Shown here one piece after another: positions 1 through 6,795 of a stretch of DNA of 64,000 nt. The stretch is from an uncultured Eubacterium sp. (GTDB lineage Bacteria > Bacillota > Clostridia > Lachnospirales > Lachnospiraceae), in NCBI GenBank assembly GCA_910577225.1, contig CAJTMV010000009.1:59847-123846 (forward strand), given 5' to 3'. Below the pieces are notes generated by a model. It was not told where the DNA came from, did not search any database, and saw only the letters and a program-made list of their open reading frames with translations. Each line of letters begins with the position of its first letter. Within the stretch, counting starts at the first letter, position 1. A program made the position numbers and the translations under genes.

Positions 1-144
1 AAGATTATGACCAATAAGAAAGAAATTAAACGGCATGGGATAGGAATTGAAAGCGTAAAATATGTAATCGATAAATACCAGGGAGATATCAGACAGGAAA
101 TAAAAGGGAATATTTTTTGCTGTAGTGTAATATTGTTTTTGTAG
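1..144 (+). CDS. GHKL sensor histidine kinase, C-terminal end only (gene starts before the window)
   Basis: The reading frame is open from base 1 to the TAG at 142-144 and gives the last 47 residues. They contain RHGIGIESVKYVIDKYQG, which matches the G-box and following helix of GHKL-type (agr/LytS class) histidine kinases, where HGxGLxSVKxxxxKYxG is the usual form. The ATP-binding domain of these membrane kinases phosphorylates a LytTR response regulator. A short hairpin followed by a T-rich run lies 40 bases downstream. The rest of the gene is outside the window, so its ligand and partner cannot be judged. A LanM scrap follows directly, so the kinase may once have belonged to a peptide-sensing or lanthipeptide locus (inference). 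Confidence 0.75.
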   Translation, partial: KIMTNKKEIKRHGIGIESVKYVIDKYQGDIRQEIKGNIFCCSVILFL

Positions 145-182
145 GTTGTGTAGCTTACGATTGTATGCTGCTGAATAGAAGG

Positions 183-218
183 CTGGGCATTTTTATGTGC
201 CCGGTCTTTTTCTGTTTT
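183..218 (+). terminator. Rho-independent terminator after the kinase fragment
   Basis: A 7-bp stem (183-189 with 198-204, one G-T pair) is followed by a T-rich tract. It lies 38 bases after the kinase stop and before the LanM-like fragment. Confidence 0.5.
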
Positions 219-229
219 TCTTTATATTG

Positions 230-442
230 GAGAGTATGTGCCATGGTACAGCCGGAAATTATGAGATTGTGCGGGCGTGTGTGGGGATGGTCACAGAAAC
301 TTTGCGGCTGGGAGACATTGGGGAGATGTTACTTCAGGAAAGAATAACGCCAGGATTTATGTCGGGGCTAGGTGGGATTTGTTATGGATATTTAAGAGAA
401 TTACATCCAGAATTGCCGAATATATTAAACTTTGAGATTTAA
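230..442 (+). pseudogene. LanM-type lanthipeptide synthetase, C-terminal remnant
   Basis: The frame ending at 442 reads ESMCHGTAGNYEIV near its start and PGFMSGLGGICYGYLREL near its end. These correspond to the last part of the LanC-like cyclase domain of LanM enzymes: the Cys-His pair of CHG is part of the zinc site, and PGLMxGLAGIGYGxLR is the usual final signature. About 70 residues remain of a family usually near 900-1000 residues. The dehydratase domain and the rest of the cyclase are gone, and the sequence upstream in frame (197-229) shows no similarity. The fragment has no ribosome binding site at a sensible start. It is read as a decayed remnant, not a working gene; no precursor peptide gene was found nearby. 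Confidence 0.65.
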
Positions 443-732
443 TATTTACAGAATAAGGAAAGAAAGTAACGGAATAGAGTCCGAATAATTATTTGAGATG
501 AAAAGTGTGATACAATCAGATTGCATGCATAGATGAGTTATTTGTTTCTGTTACTTTGCTAATTATGAGAGTTGTAACGAGGTTTCGGGAGAAAATAATG
601 GGAGTTAATTTAGAAAGGCAGGTGAGAATGTTTCATGAAATGATGTAAAGGCGATAACGCTGGTTCATTCGTATCGGGTTTCCGTAAGACGATGAGAAGA
701 TCGAATGTAATAAAGAGAAGGAGGCAGTATTT
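443..732. other. Intergenic region without recognised gene
   Basis: AT-rich sequence between the LanM scrap and the next gene. I see no convincing ORF. A weak TACAAT-like -10 element occurs near 510, but it lacks a good -35. Confidence 0.4.
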
Positions 733-1086
733 ATGAGTGTGAAATTAACAAATCATTACAACAATATCCCGGTTGTCTGTGGAAAAAATTCAAAGAGTGT
801 CAGCTGTAAAGCTGATCATGAAGAAACAAAGGGGTTTGACATTCCCTTTTTAGGTACAAAATCGCAGCTGCCATCATTTATTGGGAAAGCGTATACAAGA
901 GAAGAATTATTGCAATCAGTAAACGACGAGGTGAAGCGGAATCAGGGCAAAAAGATGACGCTGACTGATATGGTTAAAAGCGCGCATTTGGAAGGTACCA
1001 GAGCCAAGTTTCGTTTTGTGGGAGATACAAAGATCTATACGTTTGACGAGTATATTCAGGAACTGGATAAAAGAACAAAACAATGA
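733..1086 (+). CDS. Small protein of unknown function (117 aa)
   Basis: The ATG at 733 follows a strong AAGGAGG-type ribosome binding site (718-724) at normal spacing. The product is soluble, with no signal peptide or membrane segment. It has two cysteines in the N-terminal third and an ordered-looking C-terminal half with TREELLQSVNDEVKRNQGK and TFDEYIQELDKR. I do not recognise the family. It stands alone between gene remnants, so it gives no operon clue. The clean start signal and normal composition suggest a real gene. Its place in a decaying region leaves open that it belonged to a larger lost locus. Confidence 0.6.
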   Translation: MSVKLTNHYNNIPVVCGKNSKSVSCKADHEETKGFDIPFLGTKSQLPSFIGKAYTREELLQSVNDEVKRNQGKKMTLTDMVKSAHLEGTRAKFRFVGDTKIYTFDEYIQELDKRTKQ

Positions 1087-1456
1087 ACAGGAGACAGATA
1101 CGTTTGTAGTGGTCAGGTATTGCGGTTTTATGACCTCCTTCCTTTCATCCGCCCGGACTTTTTAGGGGAGCGGTACAGTTTTGAATGACAGAAGAACTGT
1201 AGAAAAAAGATGTATGGAAATTTGCAAAGGATTGAGGTATCATCCCGTCTTTGACAGTTATAGACAGAAAAATCGCTGTAGTCCTTAGTTTTACGGTGAT
1301 AAGGAAGTATAGAAACTAACTTATCATCAACGCTGACAAACAGGGTACATATAGGCAGGTATGACAGATTACGTTGTACCTGCTTATTTTGTTGCAGTTT
1401 TTATTTGTTTCAGCTAAAATTAATACGCAAGATTGATAGTGAAAGAGAGTGGAATT
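1087..1456. other. Intergenic region with repeat copy and hairpins
   Basis: This region contains the first copy of a 59-bp duplicated module (1182-1240). Downstream are a small inverted repeat TGATAAG...CTTATCA and a hairpin with arms GCAGGTA/TACCTGC near 1353-1382 followed by a T-rich stretch, which could end a short transcript. No coding sequence is apparent. Confidence 0.4.
1182..1240 (+). repeat. 59-bp direct repeat, copy 1 (decayed promoter module)
   Basis: Nearly identical to 2016-2073. Differences are one substitution, one A-run indel, and the final hexamer: TATCAT here against TATAAT in copy 2. Copy 2 sits just upstream of the exported-protein gene at 2132, so the module is read as a promoter segment that was duplicated. 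Copy 1 has no gene placed to use it. Confidence 0.6.
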
Positions 1457-1606
1457 ATGGGAGAAAAGAACAATAATAAATATAATGCAGAAATGACAAC
1501 AAATGATTATTTATCATTGCTTCAAATAAAATATGATTGCGAAACAGTATATGGTTTCATTAAGTCTTTACAGCAAGATGGAGCGACTGGTATACTGTAT
1601 CAATGA
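1457..1606 (+). CDS. Very small ORF (49 aa), possibly truncated
   Basis: The ATG at 1457 follows a weak purine-rich site. The product is 49 residues, acidic and polar, with the segment TTNDYLSLLQIKYDCETVYGF. I do not recognise it. The stop codon lies inside a perfect palindrome (1587-1619) and a terminator-like hairpin follows. The abrupt end at the palindrome suggests either a genuine small gene or the front of a gene cut by an insertion. Confidence 0.35.
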   Translation: MGEKNNNKYNAEMTTNDYLSLLQIKYDCETVYGFIKSLQQDGATGILYQ

Positions 1607-1619
1607 TACAGTATACCAG
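1587..1619. repeat. Perfect 33-bp palindrome
   Basis: Two 16-bp arms, CTGGTATACTGTATCA and its exact complement, are separated by one base at 1603. The single-base centre makes it a DNA palindrome (operator or recombination site) more than an ordinary RNA hairpin. It contains the stop codon of the 49-aa ORF. Confidence 0.8.
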
Positions 1620-1629
1620 CCTGCAAAAA

Positions 1630-1676
1630 GGGGCTGCTGCACTACATTTTTCTTAAAGCGACAGCCCCCGGTTTTT
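1630..1676. terminator. Bidirectional terminator between converging small genes
   Basis: Arms GGGGCTG (1630-1636) and CAGCCCC (1662-1668). A T-run follows on the plus strand, and an A-run before the left arm gives a T-run on the minus strand. It would end both the 1457 ORF and the minus-strand gene at 1676. Confidence 0.65.
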
Positions 1677-1816
1677 TATCCAACATTTTCACCTGGATCA
1701 TTTATTTTGGGGAATTTAATGCCTAATATTTCCGCCAATGCTTTTAAAGCGCCCTCTTCTGTATTTCCGTTTTCTGCTTCACGGTTTAAAAATCTCTGCA
1801 TTTCTTCCTTCGTCAT
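1676..1816 (-). CDS. Small protein of unknown function (46 aa)
   Basis: The ATG at 1816 on the minus strand is chosen because an AAGGGGG site sits about 9 bases upstream. A GTG start 45 bases further out has no such site. The product is charged and helical-looking (MTKEEMQRFLNREAENGN). I do not recognise a family. A good promoter (TTGAAA-17-TATACT, 1904-1932) lies upstream and a bidirectional terminator lies just after the gene, so a complete small transcription unit is supported. Function unknown. Confidence 0.5.
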   Translation of the reverse strand: MTKEEMQRFLNREAENGNTEEGALKALAEILGIKFPKINDPGENVG

Positions 1817-1903
1817 GATAACAGCCCCCTTCCCATAAAAAATCTCATCTAAAAATCCCACAGTGTTGTTATTGGCAAATTTACTGCTCGTTCATATACC
1901 TTG

Positions 1904-1932
1904 AGTATACTATCAAACAGCTGCATTTTCAA
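1904..1932 (-). promoter_or_regulatory. Promoter for the 46-aa gene
   Basis: On the minus strand, -35 TTGAAA (1927-1932), a 17-bp spacer and -10 TATACT (1904-1909). It points at the small gene ending at 1676. Confidence 0.6.
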
Positions 1933-2015
1933 GTGCCTTTTCTGTCTCCACATAATCAAAAAAAGGTAATGAAAAGTACAAAAAAGTAAACAGCGTTATG
2001 AAGTGCAGAGCATAA

Positions 2016-2073
2016 TTGAATGACAGAAGAACTGTGGAAAAAGATGTATGGAAATTTGCAAAGGATTGAGGTA
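2016..2073 (+). repeat. 59-bp direct repeat, copy 2 (likely promoter of the 2132 gene)
   Basis: Second copy of the module at 1182. It runs into TATAAT at 2072-2077, 55 bases before the ATG at 2132. The -35 candidate TGGAAA is weak with a 17-bp spacer. Confidence 0.6.
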
Positions 2074-2131
2074 TAATTTTAATATGTGAGTATTCTGAAA
2101 CAAAGGAATGAAATGAAAGGGCTGGTGCGGC

Positions 2132-2605
2132 ATGAATGTCAAAAGAAAAATAGCCTGGGTTCTGACAGGCGGATTACTATGGAGTACTATTTTTGACGGG
2201 GGTTATCTGATTGCAGCTGTCGCTGGACAAAGAGTAGTGGAAACAGGTAAACAAACTCTGGCAAAAGAAAAAGATCATCGAACAGATGACAGTATGGATG
2301 ATGAAAATCCAGATAGGAGACATTGGGATAAGGATGACAAAGCTCTTATCGAGGAGTATGCAGCATGGGACATCGAAAGGAAAGGCGGTTCATACTATTA
2401 TCAGGGAGACAGGGTAAAGGTGATAAAAGATCAGAGCCAGAACGGTTCGGTTTATAAATTTGATCCAAAACTGAAAGGTACAGTAAGTATCAGGATACGG
2501 CGCAATACAAAAGGTAAAATGAAACAGGTTTCGTATCTGACCAATAAAGAAGCAGCCAGACTGATAGAACGGGCTGGACTTAAGGACAGGACGGGGAAAT
2601 CATAA
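2132..2605 (+). CDS. Exported or membrane-anchored protein of unknown function (157 aa)
   Basis: The N-terminus (MNVKRKIAWVLTGG, then a hydrophobic stretch to about residue 31) looks like a signal peptide or uncleaved anchor. It is followed by a polar acidic linker with many Asp (residues 45-70) and a compact C-terminal region rich in Tyr and basic residues (GGSYYYQGDRVKVIKDQ and VSIRIRRNTKGKM). The C-terminal part looks like a small folded domain, but I cannot name it. A purine-rich site lies before the ATG, and a TATAAT element in a duplicated module lies 55 bases upstream. The gene stands alone between small unknown genes and the nucleosidase gene. Confidence 0.6.
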   Translation: MNVKRKIAWVLTGGLLWSTIFDGGYLIAAVAGQRVVETGKQTLAKEKDHRTDDSMDDENPDRRHWDKDDKALIEEYAAWDIERKGGSYYYQGDRVKVIKDQSQNGSVYKFDPKLKGTVSIRIRRNTKGKMKQVSYLTNKEAARLIERAGLKDRTGKS

Positions 2606-2715
2606 CAATTATATGCAAACCGGGGACAGGCGATCGTTTGAGGATCAAAGCATTTTAGAAAACAGATCATGTTACGACTTTGCCAGTCAGCAGAGAAAGG
2701 ATCAGCAGGAAAGAT

Positions 2716-3567
2716 ATGATATATATATTCACTGCCTTATATAGTGAAGCGCACAGCTTTATCAGACGGCTGCAATTAAAAAAAGTGACGGAAAATACCC
2801 GTTTTCAGCAGTTTACCAGCGAAGCGCGCGATTTTTTGCTTACAGTCACCGGTTCCGGTGAGATTGCCGCGGCTGCGGCGGTCAGCAGCGTATGTACGAA
2901 ATATCCGCCCGGGCCGCAGGATCTTTTGATCGATATAGGAATTTGCGCAGGGGCGGAAGGGACAGGAAAGTTATTTCTGATTCATAAGCTGACCGAACAG
3001 ACGACTGGGAAGACGTTTTATCCGGATATGTTATATCGCCATGAATTTCAGGAAGCGGAACTTCTTACAGGGATGCGGCCCTGGAAACAGGCGCAGGGAG
3101 ATACAAACGGACAGATCACGGACGCCGCAGCGCTGTATGATATGGAAGGAGCAGCAGTATATCAGGCAGGAGCATATTTTTTTGGACCGCATCAGATGTT
3201 TTTTCTAAAAATCATTTCGGACAACGGAGAAGAAAACAGACTTTCGGATTCCTTTGTCAGACAGCTGATGGAAACGCATACAGAACGTATCTGTGCGTTT
3301 TTGAATCCGATCGCAGCGACTGCCGGGCAAATATCTGATTCGTGGGACGCGCCGCAGACAGAAGCGGAGGTAAGCCGGCTGTGCGCGGATATGCATTGCT
3401 CGAAAGCAATGACGGACGCGCTCAGACAGTATATCCGGTACGCGGTATTAACAGGAAACGATTATCAGGCAGTCGTACGCAGGATGTATGAACTTGGACG
3501 GCTGCCATGCAAAGATAAAAGAGATGGAAAACGATGTTTGGAGGAACTGAAACAACAGCTGATGTAA
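2716..3567 (+). CDS. Nucleoside phosphorylase/MTA-SAH nucleosidase-like protein (283 aa)
   Basis: The ATG at 2716 is chosen because an AGGAAAG site precedes it; a TTG 36 bases upstream lacks one. The PNP/UDP phosphorylase fold is indicated by GSGEIAAAAAVSSV (phosphate/ribose loop region), IDIGICAGAEG, YDMEGAAVYQAG (the Glu that binds ribose hydroxyls in MTA/SAH nucleosidases) and LKIISDNGEEN (the Asp contacting the purine). A roughly 70-residue C-terminal extension follows the fold. The family cleaves 5'-methylthioadenosine, S-adenosylhomocysteine or 5'-deoxyadenosine. A radical SAM gene, which would release 5'-deoxyadenosine, lies at 8158, and the last codons here resemble bases just upstream of that gene. 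This suggests the two were once adjacent. The exact substrate is not determined. Confidence 0.7.
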   Translation: MIYIFTALYSEAHSFIRRLQLKKVTENTRFQQFTSEARDFLLTVTGSGEIAAAAAVSSVCTKYPPGPQDLLIDIGICAGAEGTGKLFLIHKLTEQTTGKTFYPDMLYRHEFQEAELLTGMRPWKQAQGDTNGQITDAAALYDMEGAAVYQAGAYFFGPHQMFFLKIISDNGEENRLSDSFVRQLMETHTERICAFLNPIAATAGQISDSWDAPQTEAEVSRLCADMHCSKAMTDALRQYIRYAVLTGNDYQAVVRRMYELGRLPCKDKRDGKRCLEELKQQLM

Positions 3568-3689
3568 CGACTTTGTCAGACGTGCCAGCATTTCACGACA
3601 GGCAGAAAGCGTTTCACAGTAATATCGTTGTTTTGGTATTTGGAACAGACGATCATGAGCTGTCTGGATGACGGCGAGGAGGTAACGCA

Positions 3690-3971
3690 TTGATCCGTAT
3701 AGCAATCTGCGATGATGAAAGATACATGTCCGACCATATCAAAGAGCTGGTCCTGGACTTTTTCCATAAAAAGAACAGGGAGGCTGCCATACGGCTGAAA
3801 CTGAACGACCATTTTTTCCGATGTCATAGGAGTTATCTGATTAATCTAAAGCATTTAAAAGGTTATCAAAAAGGAAACGCATATATGGACAACGGCAGGG
3901 AAATTCCTGTATCCAGACTGCGAAGCAGGGAATTTTCCAGCGTTGTCTTACAATATATGAAGAATCTGTAA
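3690..3971 (+). pseudogene. LytTR response regulator with internal deletion
   Basis: The first 35 residues (MIRIAICDDERYMSDHIKEL) are the start of a receiver domain with its acidic pocket. The frame then jumps straight into the end of a LytTR DNA-binding domain (FFRCHRSYLINLKHLKGY, REIPVSR). Family members have about 235 residues; here 93 remain. The phospho-acceptor Asp and most of both domains are gone, by an apparently in-frame deletion. The matching kinase remnant lies at 7295, separated by an AT-rich block with unrelated genes. A GAGGAGG site still precedes the start codon (TTG at 3690). It cannot work as a phosphorylation-controlled regulator. Confidence 0.75.
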
Positions 3972-4018
3972 CGAGGCGTGTTTATATGACGTATGGCAGC
4001 AATTCCGGGAAGTGGAAT

Positions 4019-4609
4019 TTATCTATAAAACGCAATATAACCGGGTTCTTTTGGATGGTCTGCAATTAGGACATCTCCTTTTTCTTTTAACACATTACAC
4101 GCAATCATTAAATCGGCTCCTGCGGAAATAAAATTAACAATCATAGTAAGGAAAGACACTGTACCCGGATATATAAAAATGAAAAATACGCTGCCAAAAC
4201 CCAATACTACAAAAGGAGCCAAAACGCCAAATAAATACGAGTTCTTTTCTAATGCTGCTTTGCAGGCACAGCATGGCATCATTGCGTTTATATGAAAGCG
4301 AACCACATGCCAGCCTTTTCCGCTTGCAGCCGCCCAGCCTATGCCATGTAATAATTCATGTATCACAACTGAAATTGCAATAATCGCTATAAATATGATA
4401 TAAAATGAAAGACCGCTTACCTCTAACAAACAGGCTCTTTCAACCAGCAAAAAGCGATACAGCAAGCCGATAACTATTGCAAATGGAAGTGCATAAAAAA
4501 CGCCTGAAATCATTGCCTTTCCAGAAGTGATAGTAACATCTTTTTCATGAAAGCCCTGTTCATGTAATTGCGCTTTTATTTTTTCAAAATTTTCGTTATG
4601 ATTTTCCAT
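4019..4609 (-). CDS. DUF3267-type integral membrane zinc metalloprotease (196 aa)
   Basis: The ATG at 4609 is preceded by AGGAGG at good spacing. Hydrophobic segments cover roughly residues 35-60 and 70-90, with two more in the C-terminal half. HELLHGIGW in the second segment is a HExxH zinc site facing the membrane, as in DUF3267 and related membrane zincins. The CCACK segment after it is cysteine-rich. The family is found across Firmicutes with largely unknown substrates. The gene is on the opposite strand to the regulator remnants around it and belongs to the AT-rich block 3970-7290. A hairpin-poor A/T-rich region precedes it and no clear promoter was identified. Confidence 0.65.
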   Translation of the reverse strand: MENHNENFEKIKAQLHEQGFHEKDVTITSGKAMISGVFYALPFAIVIGLLYRFLLVERACLLEVSGLSFYIIFIAIIAISVVIHELLHGIGWAAASGKGWHVVRFHINAMMPCCACKAALEKNSYLFGVLAPFVVLGFGSVFFIFIYPGTVSFLTMIVNFISAGADLMIACNVLKEKGDVLIADHPKEPGYIAFYR

Positions 4610-4944
4610 TAGAATTATCCTCCTCAAATATGAACTTATCGTTTTTTTTGTTTGTTCATTGCTTCTAAAAATGATAACAATTCCTTATACTTTCTGTTTT
4701 TTCTTTTTTTGATTTACGCCGTCGTGTACCTGCCAATGAGCAGCTGCCGCCTAAAATAAACACAACAAAAATTCGTGATTCCTTTTTCACAGACAGAGAA
4801 AGTCAGAATGTAAAATCCTGCCATAAAAAGAGTTTAATCTATTTTTTTCCAAATGTCAACTATTTCATACTTTTTGAATTAAAAATATTGATCGTCCTGT
4901 TACTGTTCACACGCAATGGCAGTGACAGGAGATGTTGATTTTGA
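4610..4944. other. Intergenic region, AT-rich
   Basis: Upstream region of the DUF3267 gene and downstream region of the next minus-strand gene. Long A/T runs and a hairpin at 4895-4931 are visible; no ORF is credible. Confidence 0.4.
4895..4931 (-). terminator. Hairpin terminator for the minus-strand membrane protein gene
   Basis: Arms TCCTGTTACTG and CAGTGACAGGA (one G-T pair) are followed on the minus strand by an AT-rich, T-containing tract. It lies just downstream of the gene ending at 4945. Its left arm also contains the 12-bp end sequence of the MITE at 47143. Confidence 0.5.
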
Positions 4945-5262
4945 CTATTGCATTTTTTTGTATATCAGAATGGCGACAACCTCAACCGTAAGCACAATAT
5001 CGTAGATCCATTGAACGCAACAAGCTGCCGTATTGTAATTTATGGGTATACGATCTGATATTTTTGCAAAAAAATTAACAATGAAAATGAATACGATCAT
5101 AGAAATAATACTTGCTTTTCCAATGATTGCCCGTCCTCTTTTCGTACGAGAAGATTTTATAAAAAATAAAATAATCGAAATAATCGTAATCGGATAACCA
5201 TACCATATCCCTATCAACAGGACTTGCCTGTTATTCACGAGTTCATTTAGTACCTCAATCAT
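4945..5262 (-). CDS. Small membrane protein of unknown function (105 aa)
   Basis: The ATG at 5262 is chosen because CGGAGG lies 8 bases upstream. Three hydrophobic segments are visible (LLIGIWYGYPITIISIILFF, a stretch around IISMIVFIFIVNFF, and VLTVEVVAILIY), with a basic loop SSRTKRGR between the first two. Its start overlaps the end of the Xre-like gene on the same strand by 8 bases. Small Xre regulators of this type are often paired with a small multi-span membrane protein. The pair could be a cotranscribed regulator and membrane partner; the function is not known. Confidence 0.55.
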   Translation of the reverse strand: MIEVLNELVNNRQVLLIGIWYGYPITIISIILFFIKSSRTKRGRAIIGKASIISMIVFIFIVNFFAKISDRIPINYNTAACCVQWIYDIVLTVEVVAILIYKKMQ

Positions 5263-5443
5263 TTTCTGCCTCCGAAAAATCAAATAAATTTTCAATTGTT
5301 GCATCAGACACTTTTGAAATACTATACGCCAGCATCATAGAGGGACGATAGCGATTTCGTTCAGGCTGCATAATTGTCTGTCCTGAGACACCCGCCAAAT
5401 CAGCAGGTTCTTGCTGTGTCATTCTTTTTGTGGCTCTGTACAC
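5255..5443 (-). pseudogene. Xre-family small helix-turn-helix regulator, probably decayed
   Basis: The sequence MTQQEPADLAGVSGQTIMQPERNRYRPSMMLAYSISKV follows the plan of short YozG-like Xre regulators (MTQEELADLVGVSRQTIxxIExxRYxPSLxLAxxIxxV) and keeps a short acidic tail. Several normally constant positions are changed: Leu to Pro in the first helix, and the Arg of VSRQT to Gly. The conserved N-terminal start is lost, with only GTG available at 5443 and no good ribosome binding site. The downstream membrane protein overlaps its end. It is read as a drifting or inactive repressor; a divergent but working protein cannot be excluded. Confidence 0.5.
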
Positions 5444-5812
5444 ATGGATGTTACTTTCAAACTGATATTTGTTTTTGACAATGGCTCGCCGCTTTTTTTT
5501 GCCGTTATTATTTGTTAGTAAATACGAGTATAATATATTTCTTTCATTTTGTCTAATAAATATTTTAAAATATGGAAATAGAAAGAGGTATTCCGTTTAA
5601 AAGGTATTTATTATGAGCTATGGATTTGTGGAACAAAAATACAATTAAAGTGTCCGGATTTTGATGACCAGTGCACCTATAACTGTCCCTCGGCTTATTC
5701 CTCGCTCCCCTGATACCAAACATTTTCCTGATCTCCGCTTTTCTATTCTCCTCCATTGCAATTTCTGACAAAATATGCTACCCTCTTTCTATAAAAACAA
5801 GCGGAGGTGCAT
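5444..5812. other. Divergent intergenic region
   Basis: Separates the Xre-like gene from the toxin-like gene. A possible plus-strand promoter (CTGACA, 17-bp spacer, TCTATA) ends about 20 bases before the toxin gene. A 68-codon minus-strand frame lacks a ribosome binding site and is not accepted as a gene. Confidence 0.4.
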
Positions 5813-6373
5813 ATGGAATATCGTTTCCTAAACAACTTAAATGACAGTGACAGGTCTTCACTGACTTCCGTTTTTCAGGGCATCCTTACAAGCCTTAAAC
5901 ACATTTCTGTCAATAAAGCCATATCCTATCTGCGGTACATACCCGAACAGTGCCGGATGCACCATAATTCCATTGAAAACAGGAAACTGCGGTCCTCCCA
6001 CGAAAAGAAATTCCATCCCGTAAAACCTTACCGCGGAGAAATCTACAATGCATTTATCACGGAAGGCGTGGGCAGCGAACTGTGCGGAAACCACCTTGTT
6101 GTCATCATCCAGAACAAAAAGGCCAACATTTACAGCGAAAAAGTAAATGTCCTCCCCATTGAAGGCGACGGCACAAAAATAAACCCCAATTATCAGGTAC
6201 GCCTTTCATCTGCTGAACTGGCAGACGGAAAACTGGATAAAGAACCTTCCCGCATTATCGTGACAGACATCACCACGATTGACAAAGCCCGGCTCGGCAG
6301 GCGGATCGGCCGCTTAACGCCGGAATGCCTTGCCGCTGTTGAAAAACTGCTGAAAAACCACCTGGAACTGTAA
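5813..6373 (+). CDS. PemK/MazF-family toxin-like endoribonuclease with N-terminal extension (186 aa)
   Basis: The ATG at 5813 follows CGGAGG (5802-5807). Residues about 75-180 carry the PemK/MazF plan: YRGEIYNAFI at the start of the barrel, GVGSELCGNHLVVIIQNKKAN, YSEKVNVLPI, and the C-terminal TIDKARLGRRIGRLT. MazF-type toxins cut single-stranded RNA and are neutralised by a small antitoxin. Here the catalytic domain is preceded by about 70 residues of unknown origin (SLKHISVNKAISYLRYIPEQ), and no antitoxin gene lies upstream on the same strand. A strong promoter and a small hairpin-rich transcript follow directly. GC content is higher than in the flanking AT-rich genes, so it may be a separate acquisition. 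Toxic activity is inferred from family only. Confidence 0.7.
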   Translation: MEYRFLNNLNDSDRSSLTSVFQGILTSLKHISVNKAISYLRYIPEQCRMHHNSIENRKLRSSHEKKFHPVKPYRGEIYNAFITEGVGSELCGNHLVVIIQNKKANIYSEKVNVLPIEGDGTKINPNYQVRLSSAELADGKLDKEPSRIIVTDITTIDKARLGRRIGRLTPECLAAVEKLLKNHLEL

Positions 6374-6379
6374 ATTTTC

Positions 6380-6407
6380 TTGACTTTCCTATTGGAAATG
6401 TTATAAT
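6380..6407 (+). promoter_or_regulatory. Strong promoter downstream of the toxin gene
   Basis: -35 TTGACT (6380-6385), a 16-bp spacer and -10 TATAAT (6402-6407). No ORF follows; the start would fall near 6414 and read into two tight hairpins and a terminator. Confidence 0.7.
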
Positions 6408-6413
6408 TAAGAC

Positions 6414-6501
6414 ATAGACAAATAAGTTATCTAGTCCCGCAAGGGACATTGGCCGCAAGGCTTTTCTGGGAAAAAGAGTTGTTTCATGCAACTCTTTTTC
6501 C
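6414..6501 (+). ncRNA. Candidate small structured RNA of about 90 nt
   Basis: A sigma-A type promoter ends 7 bases upstream. The transcript would contain GTCCC-GCAA-GGGAC (6434-6447), GGCC-GCAA-GGCT (6451-6462), and a 13-bp hairpin (6469-6481 with 6489-6501) ending in T-rich sequence. Both small hairpins are capped by GCAA, a GNRA tetraloop that often makes tertiary contacts. There is no ORF with a ribosome binding site. MazF-fold toxins of type III systems (ToxN) are controlled by small RNAs, but those RNAs lie upstream of the toxin and consist of tandem repeats, so that analogy is only loose. The class of this RNA is not recognised. Confidence 0.55.
6469..6501 (+). terminator. Terminator of the small RNA
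   Basis: Perfect 13-bp stem GGAAAAAGAGTTG / CAACTCTTTTTCC with a 7-base loop. The descending arm itself supplies a T-run. Confidence 0.7.
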
Positions 6502-6690
6502 ATATCTGCATATAATGTTATCGTGATTTGGCCTGCAGAGCGGGCATTGGCACACAGCTTTTTCTAAAAGACTCTCCCTCTTCGGCGCCAGCTCCATCAG
6601 CCTCTTGGACGGCGGCGACAAAGGAAATTTCCTTTATGTAGCACCTCTTCCCCAAATCCTCTATAAAACTCTCAATTGAAGTGGCAAACT

Positions 6691-6795
6691 AAAATTGGAC
6701 ACGAAAATGATTTTGCTATTAATACAGATAACAAAAGTATTCAGCAAATAATTGATGAAATAAAAGCTATTATAGATAATAAGGAGAATGAATAA
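6691..6795 (+). pseudogene. Tail of a truncated gene upstream of the acetyltransferase
   Basis: The frame ending at TAA 6793-6795 reads HENDFAINTDNKSIQQIIDE and then KAIIDNKENE. This is a typical C-terminal helix of a small nucleotide kinase-like or phosphotransferase-like protein (the phrase INTDNKSIQQI resembles such tails). Its stop overlaps the ATG of the next gene by one base (TAATG), the mark of translational coupling. An in-frame stop at 6664-6666 shows that the N-terminal part is missing. It is too short to name a family. Confidence 0.45.

Larger units (their letters stand above)
6374..6705. other. Intergenic region holding a small RNA unit and residual sequence
   Basis: The first 130 bases hold the promoter and small RNA at 6380-6501. 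From about 6510 to 6690 no gene is recognised. Coordinates 6691-6795 hold the tail of a broken gene. Confidence 0.5.

Noticed and set aside
165..347. 60-codon frame beginning MLLNRRLGIF, overlapping the LanM scrap
   Set aside because: It is in a different frame from the LanM-like segment, crosses the terminator hairpin and has no start signal.
4899..4910. Third MITE copy
   Set aside because: Only the 12-base end matches; no interior similarity or opposite end. It is better explained as an arm of a terminator hairpin.
5565..5771. 68-codon minus-strand frame upstream of the toxin gene
   Set aside because: No ribosome binding site, no recognisable motif, and it overlaps the region where toxin promoter elements lie.
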